A stretch of 64,000 nt of DNA, taken from assembly GCF_029835735.1 (NCBI RefSeq), contig NZ_JAOEAL010000001.1, positions 2,604,001 to 2,668,000 on the forward strand, read 5' to 3'. A program made the position numbers and the translations under genes. Shown piece by piece: positions 18,747-26,087 of this stretch. Position 1 is the first letter of the stretch; the number at the start of each line of letters is the position of its first letter. The notes beneath the pieces were generated by a model that saw nothing but the letters and a program-made list of their open reading frames with translations, searched no databases and was not told where the DNA came from. Source of the DNA: Shewanella sp. GD04112 (GTDB lineage: Bacteria > Pseudomonadota > Gammaproteobacteria > Enterobacterales > Shewanellaceae).

Positions 18747-19247
18747 TTAGCTCTCCTCGCTGTCGTCCCCCCAGAGCGCATTGAGCTTTTTTCTGAGCAC
18801 CAGTAACGCAGCAGCTTCAGCCAGCGCTTTCTCCTTATAGCGCAATTCCCGTTGCAGCGATTTGATTTCGGCTTTGTCAGCCTTAGCCTGCTGTTTAATG
18901 GTTTTAGTTTGTACTTCTGAGGTTTGAAAACCAGCTAAACAATCCTGTTTCCACTGCTGTACTTGCTCGCGGAACAAGCCCTTTTCACGGCAATACTGGT
19001 TTATCTCCGCTTCCGACAGCGGCGCTGTTTCAATAATCACGGCAAGTTTTGCTTCAGCCGACCAATCATCGGCTGTTAATGTTTTACCTGGCACGGGGCG
19101 ACCTTCTTTTCTGGCAATATCTCGCCAATGATACAAGGTTTGCACCGCGATGCCTTCTTCCCGAGCGACCTCTGCGACCGTTAAGTTGTGAGGAGGTAAT
19201 AATTTTTTAAGGATCGCTTCTTTACGTTCTGGTGAATACCGAGCCAT
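18747..19247 (-). CDS. IS3-family transposase OrfA, copy 2
   Basis: It is identical in protein sequence to the OrfA of copy 1: an N-terminal HTH and a C-terminal coiled coil. Both copies appear able to transpose. Confidence 0.95.
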   Translation of the reverse strand: MARYSPERKEAILKKLLPPHNLTVAEVAREEGIAVQTLYHWRDIARKEGRPVPGKTLTADDWSAEAKLAVIIETAPLSEAEINQYCREKGLFREQVQQWKQDCLAGFQTSEVQTKTIKQQAKADKAEIKSLQRELRYKEKALAEAAALLVLRKKLNALWGDDSEES

Positions 19248-19524
19248 ATCGTTCTCTTTTGCCGCACCCTGTCTTTAAACATAATGATTATTTAGGGGTG
19301 ACAACAATCCTGACACAGGGGGATACCCCCAATAACCTATCGTCGTAAAAGTAAACGAAACGGAGGCCGTCACAAGATAGTTGATCGATGAGATGACATC
19401 TGACTCTTGAATCGCAAGCCAGGCAAAACCTAGCATACAAGATGAGATGATCACACAAGGCAACGCATGGGCCCAAAACGCATTCAACGATGTTTTATCC
19501 ATTAAAAAACCTCCCGATCACAAT

Positions 19525-19827
19525 TCATTCTTCTCTAATCATTGAAAAGCCATGCTTAATTCCACTAAGACACTCTCTTTCTATATGCTTTTCACTACCG
19601 GCTAATGAGGCAATAGCTATACCTACCTCATTAGCCAAATCACATACATCAATATCCTTTTTAGGAAGGTCGTTTAAGGCTGTCATTAGCTTAGTAATAA
19701 ACATTTCAACATCAACTCGATTTGATAGTGCGCCTTGTTCACGCAAGTAAGCATCAAGAACGGTAGGATCGGCGAGCGCAGCAGCTTTAACTTCTGCAAA
19801 TGGAATTCCTTTAACTTTGTTATTCAC
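19525..19827 (-). CDS. Unknown 100-residue protein
   Basis: It starts with GTG at 19827 behind a near-perfect AAGGAGGTG, so it is very likely translated. The N-terminus (GIPFAEVKAAALADPTVLDAYLREQ) resembles the opening helix seen in many small antitoxin-like or XRE-type proteins, but no HTH can be traced further on. The middle is acidic and helical (KKDIDVCDLANEVGIAIASLAG). There is no signal peptide or membrane segment. It precedes the split membrane protein by 22 bases; such a soluble-plus-membrane pair could be a toxin-antitoxin or immunity-type pair, but this is only a guess. I do not recognise a family. Confidence 0.6.
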   Translation of the reverse strand: MNNKVKGIPFAEVKAAALADPTVLDAYLREQGALSNRVDVEMFITKLMTALNDLPKKDIDVCDLANEVGIAIASLAGSEKHIERECLSGIKHGFSMIREE

Positions 19828-20162
19828 AATTCACCTCCTTGATTTTAAACATTTTCAAAATGTTTAGGTTGCTAGATAGCGGGCTCACTAGGAAGGAGTC
19901 GAGCACCAGAATAGAGCTAATATATCCAAGAAAATAAGGTTGTCTGATTTATCTGGGGTGGCCTACTTTACACATTGAGACCCAGCATTATGTTCCCAGA
20001 GATGGCTATTATACTTGGTAAAGTTAACCGCATGGTTGCTCAACCTATAAGAGCAATAAGTTTACCGGGTTAGTAGCAAATCACATTATTGTCTAACGAA
20101 ATCAATTTGTTGCCTGTAGCACATAAAACTAAAGCCCTTGATTCGGTTTTGTTGAGTAAGAG
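19828..20162. other. Gap with a small folded sequence
   Basis: No gene was recognised on either strand. The promoter of the 19827 gene should be here. At 20017-20066, paired segments GGTAAA/TTTACC enclose AACC-GCAT-GGTT and TTGCTC/GAGCAA, which could fold into a short branched structure; no known RNA family was recognised. Confidence 0.3.
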
Positions 20163-20264
20163 CTATTCCTTGAACCCTTTGTATAAGATCACTCCGGATG
20201 CGATAACTAAACCGAGTGTCACGAACATAATTAAGATAGACCATAGTTGTAGCTCACTCATCAT
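20163..20264 (-). CDS. Candidate 33-residue single-span membrane protein
   Basis: An ATG-ATG start at 20264/20261 follows GAGG, and the frame ends at TAG 20163-20165. The product begins MMSELQLWS, has one hydrophobic helix (ILIMFVTLGLVIASGVILY) and ends KGFKE. A hydrophilic start, a single clean transmembrane helix and a basic end are typical of small bacterial membrane proteins. I do not recognise the family. A seven-codon frame, MAEVYDE, overlaps its start in another frame. Confidence 0.45.
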   Translation of the reverse strand: MMSELQLWSILIMFVTLGLVIASGVILYKGFKE

Positions 20265-20864
20265 ATACCTCAGCCATTTTATGTTCTTCCGCGATATTGA
20301 TGTTAACAATCCTCCAATGAAGGAGCAACCTAAATACCGTTACTATAGTAAACCGCCAAGACCCCCTAATCTAACTAAAAGGTATTTAGGAAATCAGTGG
20401 CTATAGACAGCTAAACCATGCCTTGCTAGTCTTTTAAACTAAAAAGTTAAATTGGGCATTGGGTTCATTTGTTATTGTTTTTTGTAAAGAAAATCAGGTG
20501 ATATTTTCTATGATTTCGAGTCAAAAAAGACTATCTATACAAAAATATAAAATATTTGTAATGAATTATAAGCATCTAAACTATCTATAGAGCCTGTTAT
20601 AGCTAGGTACACACTCACTCACCCACCAAAGAGAATGCATTTTTAGTAAATATAATGTGAGTTTAAGGAAAAGGTCTATCCCGAAGAGTAAGGGCGCTAC
20701 AAGGCTGTCGTTAAGTGCTTTCACTAACGGAATGAGTAAGTAACAAGGGATTTTAGGCTAGAGAATACTTTCAGGCTAGTTAAGATTTTGCTGAAAGCCC
20801 TTCGTTATTAGCGCTGTCATTAGCACAGTTCTTAGCACTATTGATATTAACCTTGTGGTGCAGG
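20265..20864. other. 600-bp stretch without a recognised gene
   Basis: This AT-rich stretch marks the change from the mobile region to ordinary chromosome. I see no credible protein gene, tRNA or attachment site. A plus-strand frame through 20089-20406 starts with TTG, lacks a Shine-Dalgarno and overlaps the 33-residue gene, so it is not accepted. Confidence 0.35.
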
Positions 20865-21137
20865 TTAATCGTTTTGCTGAGCGGCTTTTTGCTGCAATAG
20901 GGCGAGCAATTCTTCATATTTGGGTCCCTGGCCAAACTGGGGTAGCGCTACCGCAAACACCACCAGCGCAAAGGCAATATAAATCGCGTACGGATGGTTC
21001 CAAAATCCTGCCAGCAACGTAAGCGTGCCTAAGATAAGCAACATAATCACCCCAACACGCACTCGCTGCGCCATCTGCACTTTTTGTTTCGCGGCAGCGA
21101 TTAACGCGAGTTCCGTTTGAGTAAATGCCATATCCAA
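20865..21137 (-). CDS. Small two-helix membrane protein
   Basis: A 90-residue protein starting at ATG 21137 (MDMAFTQ) or ATG 21131. Two adjacent hydrophobic helices span about residues 27-44 and 50-66 (VGVIMLLILGTLTLLAGFW, then AIYIAFALVVFAVALPQF), joined by a short HPY turn. The ends are polar and probably both cytoplasmic. It lies 90 bases after the preceding gene on the same strand and may be the last gene of the iron-regulated PepSY operon. No known function was recognised. Confidence 0.7.
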   Translation of the reverse strand: MDMAFTQTELALIAAAKQKVQMAQRVRVGVIMLLILGTLTLLAGFWNHPYAIYIAFALVVFAVALPQFGQGPKYEELLALLQQKAAQQND

Positions 21138-21227
21138 TCCTTTGCAGTAAACCTATCCGATAAAAATAACCCTCAAGCACAGTTTGCACCTGAGGGCGGT
21201 TTTACTGCAAACAATTTGCTAGCGGTA

Positions 21228-21692
21228 TTACTGAACTAACACTGCCTCGGGGATAGGCCATTGGCTGACTAACCATTCGCCCTGCCAATTTTGAATCGAC
21301 ACCCACAGGCTGTCCGTTGCCGCTAACTTAGCGCCGGTTATCGCATGCACATGCTGGCCATGTTTGCTGCCATGCAACACACCATTTTCGCCTTTTTGCA
21401 GGACTTCTAATGGCAAGGCCTCTGGGCCGATATTGGCATAACCTTGGCGAATATGGGCGACATCACCCTGTTCAAAGATCAACATAAAATCTTTTACGTA
21501 ATCATCGTGGTGTTTGTAAGGCGCCTTTAAATCTAAGGGCATTGGCGCGATTTTAAATTCACCAAGCTGCTGGCTCGGCCAAGCGGGCGGAAAGCTTGGG
21601 CTAAGCGACTGATAGAGAAACACAAAGGGTAAAATCAAAATCAAGCCACTGAGCTTATATTTATGCTTTAGCCAAAATACCGATGATGCCAT
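21228..21692 (-). CDS. Membrane-anchored hypothetical protein of the PepSY operon
   Basis: A 154-residue protein. One N-terminal hydrophobic segment (LSGLILILPFVFLYQSL, about 14-30) acts as anchor or signal, and the rest is a polar, probably periplasmic domain. The start codon overlaps the stop of the PepSY gene as TAATG, so the two are translationally coupled. Constant partnership with a PepSY-TM protein suggests a subunit or accessory protein of an inner-membrane iron or flavin reductase, which is inference from context. I do not recognise a named family. It is likely under the same Fur control. Confidence 0.7.
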   Translation of the reverse strand: MASSVFWLKHKYKLSGLILILPFVFLYQSLSPSFPPAWPSQQLGEFKIAPMPLDLKAPYKHHDDYVKDFMLIFEQGDVAHIRQGYANIGPEALPLEVLQKGENGVLHGSKHGQHVHAITGAKLAATDSLWVSIQNWQGEWLVSQWPIPEAVLVQ

Positions 21693-22861
21693 TAGCGAGC
21701 CTCCCCTATCATATCTGCGGCTAAGTCTTTGGTTTCGGCCTGTTTAAAGGCGCGGACATGGCGCAATCCCCACATCATAAAACCAGTGATCGACATCCCA
21801 GAAAGCACCAGTCCAAAGAAGAACCAAATCAATTTAGTCCAAATACCAGCTAAGGTGCCGTAATGCAGCGGATCGGCAATATGCATTAAGGTTTGCATAC
21901 CTGTCATGGTTTCTGGCGAGGTAGCACTGGCAATTTCACCAGTCCATGGATTAATGCTGAGACTATAGGAATATTGATCGTAAAAAATATGATCGCCACT
22001 ACCACTTAAATGGTACATATCCCGTTGATGTTCAGGCAGCATCACATAGCTTGGTTGAAAATCGGGGAAACGCTGCTTGGCTAAACTTAAGGCCTCAGTA
22101 AAAGAGACATTCGCGCTTGGCAGTTGCGTATCGCCAGCTTGCATCAAAGGCACTTGCTCGGCGGCAATCATAGGCGCATGGGATTCAATATCGATATCGG
22201 CATGCCAAAAGATGGCTTGGACTAAATACCACAGCCCTGTGAGGCTCATAATCGCGATAAACCAAATCGACCAGACGCCGGATAATTTATGCAGATCCGA
22301 CAATAGAGTCTTCTTCCCTTGGGTGAGTCTAAGTTTTGGTGCAAAAAAGCTGCGCCAAAAACGTTTATAAACGATGAGTCCCGTTATCAATGAGGCAAGC
22401 ATCAAAAGTGCCATAGAGCACACAAGGTAATAGCCCACGCTATAACCGCTCTGCCAGGGGAACAACAACCAACCATGTAATGAGCGCATAAAACCGATAA
22501 AGGTTAACCCTTCATTGATCTGCTGGATCTCGCCCGTATATTGATTCACATAGGCGATGGCATAGGGTTTATCGGCATCGGTAAAGGTAATGGCATTGAC
22601 TAAATAAGGCTCAAGGGTCATTGCCCCCATCACTTGCGCATTTGGATACGCCTTTTCGACCACCAGCATCAACTCGTCAACGGGTTTTGCGGGTAATTCG
22701 TTAGGATTAGTCGCACGAGCCGCTGGATTGGTCAGCCAAGTCAACTCATGACTCAACACGGCCACAGTGCCCGTTAAACAGATAAAACTGAATAAAATCC
22801 AGATGGGCAAAGATACCCAACCGTGTAACATAAACCAGAAGCGATTACTTATTTTCGCCAT
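21692..22861 (-). CDS. PepSY-associated transmembrane protein (iron-uptake reductase type)
   Basis: A 389-residue protein with four hydrophobic segments: about 16-36, 145-168, 195-217 and 340-362. Between them lie periplasmic PepSY-like parts (ELPAKPVDELMLVVEKAYPNAQVMG; VSFTEALSLAKQRFPDFQPSYVMLP). Conserved His residues near membrane segments (LHGWLLFPWQSG, LHKLSGVWSIWF, MHIADPLHYG) are typical of the PepSY-TM family, members of which reduce ferric siderophores at the inner membrane. A good Fur box and promoter lie 44-62 bases upstream, which supports an iron role. The start is ATG 22861 with AGGA upstream. The siderophore served cannot be told, as no TonB receptor is adjacent. Confidence 0.85.
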   Translation of the reverse strand: MAKISNRFWFMLHGWVSLPIWILFSFICLTGTVAVLSHELTWLTNPAARATNPNELPAKPVDELMLVVEKAYPNAQVMGAMTLEPYLVNAITFTDADKPYAIAYVNQYTGEIQQINEGLTFIGFMRSLHGWLLFPWQSGYSVGYYLVCSMALLMLASLITGLIVYKRFWRSFFAPKLRLTQGKKTLLSDLHKLSGVWSIWFIAIMSLTGLWYLVQAIFWHADIDIESHAPMIAAEQVPLMQAGDTQLPSANVSFTEALSLAKQRFPDFQPSYVMLPEHQRDMYHLSGSGDHIFYDQYSYSLSINPWTGEIASATSPETMTGMQTLMHIADPLHYGTLAGIWTKLIWFFFGLVLSGMSITGFMMWGLRHVRAFKQAETKDLAADMIGEAR

Positions 22862-22896
22862 GGGGGATTGTTTCCTACCTCTTTTAGAATCACAAC

Positions 22897-22925
22897 AGTG
22901 TAAAGGTAATGCGAATTGTTATCAA
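22897..22925 (-). promoter_or_regulatory. Fur box and promoter of the PepSY operon
   Basis: Bases 22905-22923 match the 19-bp Fur consensus at 14 positions. A minus-strand promoter overlaps it: TTGATA (22925-22920), 17 bases, TACACT (22902-22897). Fur bound here would block RNA polymerase when iron is plentiful. Confidence 0.75.
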
Positions 22926-23063
22926 TACAGCATATTGATAATACGATAGGTTTATAAGATTTGTCACAAATTAGGCCGAGTTGCGCAATAGCTCGCAACT
23001 CGAATGCGGTCGATAATGCTTAAAGAACCCATCGATTAGGCTAAACCAGAGAGTGATTTCACT

Positions 23064-23960
23064 ATGCATAAGGTATTCGCTACCCTCGTTCTTTTAACGT
23101 ATAGCTTCATTGTTCAAGCCAATTCGATCAGTGTTGAGCGAGTCTCTGAACAAGTACATCTTTTAAAAGGCATAGATTACGGCACCAATATTGGACTGAT
23201 ATTGACGCAGGATGGTTTAGTGCTTATCGATCCTATGCCTGGGGATGAACACTTAGGTGCTCTGGATGATGCGATTCAATCTCTCTATGTCAAACCCGTT
23301 AAATTCATCTTAAATACCCATGAACACGCCGATCATACCGGCGGTAATCAGCACTTTATCCAACAGGGTGCGAGCCTAGTGCCAACGCAAGACACAGTTC
23401 CATCGCAAAACGTATCTTCACTAAAAGTACCGTTGCAAAATACAGCCCAGATGCAGAACACGGTGGCAGCGCAAAAAACTGTGCCAATGCAACCCGTGAT
23501 AACCGATATATTGGCCACCCAAGTATCATCCCATTCATCAGCTGACTGGATTTATTTTCATCCATGGAGCAACAGCCTGTTTGTCGGCGATATTGTCGAT
23601 AACAGCTGGCATCCGACTTTTTATGCTGGTGGTATTAGCGGATTTAATGCCGCCATCAACCATATTTTAGCCATAGGTAATGAGGACAGCCTTATCGTAC
23701 CTGGCCATGGTAAGCCAAGTAGTAAGGCATCCCTGCGCCGCTTTCAGCAAAACACCAATGACTGGGTGCAACATATCGAGTCGCTAATTGACTCAGGCAA
23801 GAGTGTGGAACAGATAACCCAACATCCACAGATCGCAGAGCGGGTTGCGCGCTTTAATCAGGAGGGCAAATCCCCTTTTCTGCCGCCAAAAGCCTTGAGG
23901 AAATTTATCGAACGTACCATTGCCGTGATAGAAAAAGAACGTCAAACATCGGGAAAATAA
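23064..23960 (+). CDS. Secreted metallo-beta-lactamase-fold hydrolase
   Basis: A 298-residue protein with a signal peptide (residues 1-19, cleavage after QA). The zinc site is visible: NTHEHADHTGG (H86, H88, D90, H91), H157 in SHSSAD, D176 in FVGDIVD and a PGHGKPS motif. The fold is that of SoxH/glyoxalase II-like periplasmic hydrolases rather than a proven antibiotic-degrading enzyme, and the substrate cannot be read from the sequence. Residues about 106-145 are a Gln, Thr and Val-rich insert with short repeats (TQDTVPSQ, LQNTAQMQNTV, AQKTVPMQ) between the second and third metal ligands. It is monocistronic and faces away from the PepSY operon. Confidence 0.85.
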   Translation: MHKVFATLVLLTYSFIVQANSISVERVSEQVHLLKGIDYGTNIGLILTQDGLVLIDPMPGDEHLGALDDAIQSLYVKPVKFILNTHEHADHTGGNQHFIQQGASLVPTQDTVPSQNVSSLKVPLQNTAQMQNTVAAQKTVPMQPVITDILATQVSSHSSADWIYFHPWSNSLFVGDIVDNSWHPTFYAGGISGFNAAINHILAIGNEDSLIVPGHGKPSSKASLRRFQQNTNDWVQHIESLIDSGKSVEQITQHPQIAERVARFNQEGKSPFLPPKALRKFIERTIAVIEKERQTSGK

Positions 23961-24252
23961 CGGATAAATACTATTTTGAGGACGAAAGTTCATAGCTAGA
24001 GTTTACAAAACAAAGGCTCCAACGGCTTAGCGGGCAATACTATTCGCAGCTCAATAGCCCTCAATCCTAAATACATCAACCTACGCTTGAGGAGATTAAC
24101 CAGGGAGAAAAGCCGAAACAAAAACGGTCTAACGTACTGTTATTATGAAATTTTATCAATTAGCTTGCCTGTCGCTTCGGGGGAATAATTCTTTAGTCAA
24201 AACAGAAGATCCGCTACAATACCCATCTTTGTTTTAGAGAGTCCTTGCGAGT
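23961..24252. other. Intergenic gap
   Basis: About 290 bases between two plus-strand genes. No gene, strong hairpin or known site was recognised. The promoter of the next gene should be in the right half. Confidence 0.3.
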
Positions 24253-25203
24253 ATGTCCTATCCACAGCCCTTAGCCGATGCGCCTCAGTCCCATACGCAT
24301 ATGCACCGTCAATTGGCTGAGCCACAACCTAGGATTTGCCTTCGCACACTCGCAGAGCAACTTAAGCTTGAGCAAGTGACCATTATTGGCAATGCCTCTG
24401 GCGAGTGGCAGCCCGCGGCCGAAGGCCTCACTTTTATCTTTAATGGCACGCAGTGGTCGCAGCAGAATGCTCCCCAAGGTCAAGTGGTCAATATTGCCAA
24501 TGGCGGCTTTGCTGAGTCGCAGTATGCCTTTGAAGTTCAAGGTCATCCGCAAGCTGTGCAACTGGCGAAAGCATTGACACAAGTCGCTACCGATCTCACC
24601 GCATCCCTTGGTTGTTGGCCATCTTCAGGCTTAACGACAGTTGTACTCATGCTGCAATTGGCGAATCACGTACAGGTTCAGCGGATGTCGCTGTTGCCAA
24701 GCTTACAGCGCAGTATTGAACTGCCGGAGACACTCCATTTACCCTGCATGGTGCATAACTGGCTAGGGGAAAGAAGAATCGCAAAGACGCTGTTGTGTGA
24801 ACGCTTAGATTGGGTCGAGTTTACATTGATGCCTTGGGAGCCAATGTCTAAGGACTGTGAAACAGATGAAGTCAGTGAAACAGATAGCAGTAAGAATAAA
24901 CAGACTTTATCTGAGGATCCCTTCGAACAGCTGGAATTACTCAGACAATCCAACCTCGCCCCAAGTGTAAGCGAGGAGACTAAACAAACCCTACGTCACC
25001 ACTTAGCGACCCTTGCACACACGCCTTATGAGATTTGGCAACAATGTGCCGATCACAGCAAACTTAAAGCGAGCGAGCCTTTATTCTTTAATCATCTTCC
25101 CGAAAGCCAAACGAGTCCTTGGTACCTGATGGATTATCACGCCTCGCAATATCTCGATGCGATTCGCCACCAGCTGGCCTACTGTCAGCAACTCGCGGAC
25201 TAA
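24253..25203 (+). CDS. Unknown 316-residue protein
   Basis: A soluble protein without signal peptide or membrane helix. It is rich in Gln and Leu, with a polar low-complexity linker at about 195-225 (DCETDEVSETDSSKNKQTL). The N-terminal part alternates hydrophobic and polar residues (VTIIGNASGEW, GLTFIFNGTQW), suggesting a beta-rich domain, and the C-terminal part is helical. It ends ten bases before the end of the convergent CLCA_X-like gene. I do not recognise a family or any catalytic motif. Codon use looks ordinary for this chromosome, so it is probably a lineage-specific core gene. Confidence 0.75.
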   Translation: MSYPQPLADAPQSHTHMHRQLAEPQPRICLRTLAEQLKLEQVTIIGNASGEWQPAAEGLTFIFNGTQWSQQNAPQGQVVNIANGGFAESQYAFEVQGHPQAVQLAKALTQVATDLTASLGCWPSSGLTTVVLMLQLANHVQVQRMSLLPSLQRSIELPETLHLPCMVHNWLGERRIAKTLLCERLDWVEFTLMPWEPMSKDCETDEVSETDSSKNKQTLSEDPFEQLELLRQSNLAPSVSEETKQTLRHHLATLAHTPYEIWQQCADHSKLKASEPLFFNHLPESQTSPWYLMDYHASQYLDAIRHQLAYCQQLAD

Positions 25204-25213
25204 GCCAGTCAGC

Positions 25214-25996
25214 TTATCCCGCTTTCCCTAAGGCCATGCCTAATGGCTCAAAGTAAGCAATCAAAGCATTAAAGATACGCAGCCTATGCTGCTCATCGGG
25301 ATAAGCCCCTTCCTTCGCCAACGCAGAATGGTGCGTGCCAGAGACTAAATAGGGATTTTGGATCCCTTGATAGGATTCGATGCAAGCTTCAAACGCGCGG
25401 GCCATCATTTCCGTCGGTTTAGCAAAATACTGCGCGCCATAACGCTTATCTAAGGCTATGGCGCGACGCACATAATCGCTTGGCTCCAAATTGTCCTCGG
25501 AGAGTAATGTCACCCTAAAAATTTCGGCCAACCGCTGATTGAGCGGATGCTCGATAAGTGGCAGATCCGCAAGCCAAAGATCGCTAGCACACTTAAAACG
25601 CCCCGAGACTCGTGAAAACGCCTTGAGTGCCACATAATGGTCAAAGGCATGCCAAAACTCATGGGCCAGCGCCCCAGCACCCGCATTTTTGGCTAACGCC
25701 AGCTCTCGCGCCCCTGGCGCATAGTGAGCCTGCACGCCCTTTTGTCCACCATGGCCAAAAGCAAGGCTTAGGGTTTGCCTCAACCCTAAAGTCAACGGCG
25801 GTAAATTGAGGATAAAAGCAAGATCGGCAAGCGAATCAAACACTAAATTCGCGGCAATCAATGACTCTTCCCGCGTAACCCAACGCCCCACACGTACATG
25901 GCTAAAACCAAAGGTTTGCTTTACATCCAGAAAGGTCATTTGCTCCCCGAAGCGATAATCGGGGCCATGGCGGGTATATTGCTGATGGAGTAACAC
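25214..25996 (-). CDS. CLCA_X-type protein with LPD1-like metallopeptidase motif
   Basis: A 260-residue protein starting with GTG at 25996. The central part reads FGFSHVRVGRWVTREE, LAFGHGGQKG, AHYAPGARELAL and then LAHEFWHAFDHY. This series matches the CLCA_X family and the LPD1 domain of phage polyvalent proteins (FG-R-GxWV, LAFGARG, AHYEP, LAHEWGHALD). HEFWH is an HExxH-like zinc site, so a peptidase or a peptidase-derived binding role is possible. It has no signal peptide. It is convergent with the unknown gene at 24253-25203. The family match is from memory of the motif series; the function is not established. Confidence 0.7.
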   Translation of the reverse strand: MLLHQQYTRHGPDYRFGEQMTFLDVKQTFGFSHVRVGRWVTREESLIAANLVFDSLADLAFILNLPPLTLGLRQTLSLAFGHGGQKGVQAHYAPGARELALAKNAGAGALAHEFWHAFDHYVALKAFSRVSGRFKCASDLWLADLPLIEHPLNQRLAEIFRVTLLSEDNLEPSDYVRRAIALDKRYGAQYFAKPTEMMARAFEACIESYQGIQNPYLVSGTHHSALAKEGAYPDEQHRLRIFNALIAYFEPLGMALGKAG

Positions 25997-26087
25997 TATC
26001 GGTTAAAGTCGTGGGTGAACATAGTATGGAAGTGATTCTATGTGAAAGCAGAATCGATTTATAGCTTCACAGACAACAATCTTACTT

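Larger units (their letters stand above)
17653..19322 (-). mobile_element. IS3-family insertion sequence, copy 2 (1670 bp)
   Basis: It is the same element as at 10017-11686, inverted, with the same length, identical encoded proteins and identical DNA wherever I compared. The 4-bp duplication ATAC flanks it at 17649-17652 and 19323-19326. The different duplications of the two copies show two independent insertions rather than a composite transposon. Confidence 0.95.
17538..19502 (-). pseudogene. Small membrane protein gene split by IS copy 2
   Basis: The gene starts with ATG at 19502 behind a strong GGGAGG and reads 60 codons to 19323, where the IS begins. The rest lies beyond the IS at 17648-17538. 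With the IS and one copy of the 4-bp duplication (ATAC on the plus strand, GTAT in the gene) removed, codon Tyr60 continues in frame as CKYYASKKTHSVLYAAVYTILFPFLYLPSIF and ends RRRR before TAA, giving 96 residues. Three hydrophobic segments are visible (about 12-30, 40-58, 73-91), with a basic tail. I do not recognise the family. It follows the 100-residue gene at 19827-19525 by 22 bases, so the two form an operon. Confidence 0.6.

Noticed and set aside
10017..19322. IS pair as a composite transposon
   Set aside because: Each copy has its own different 4-bp duplication, so the segment between them was not mobilised as one unit.
20089..20406. Plus-strand 105-codon frame
   Set aside because: TTG start, no ribosome site, and it runs opposite to a better-supported small membrane gene.
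23064..23960. Metallo-beta-lactamase-fold gene as an antibiotic resistance gene
   Set aside because: The zinc motif is shared by many hydrolases; nothing in the sequence points to beta-lactam hydrolysis.
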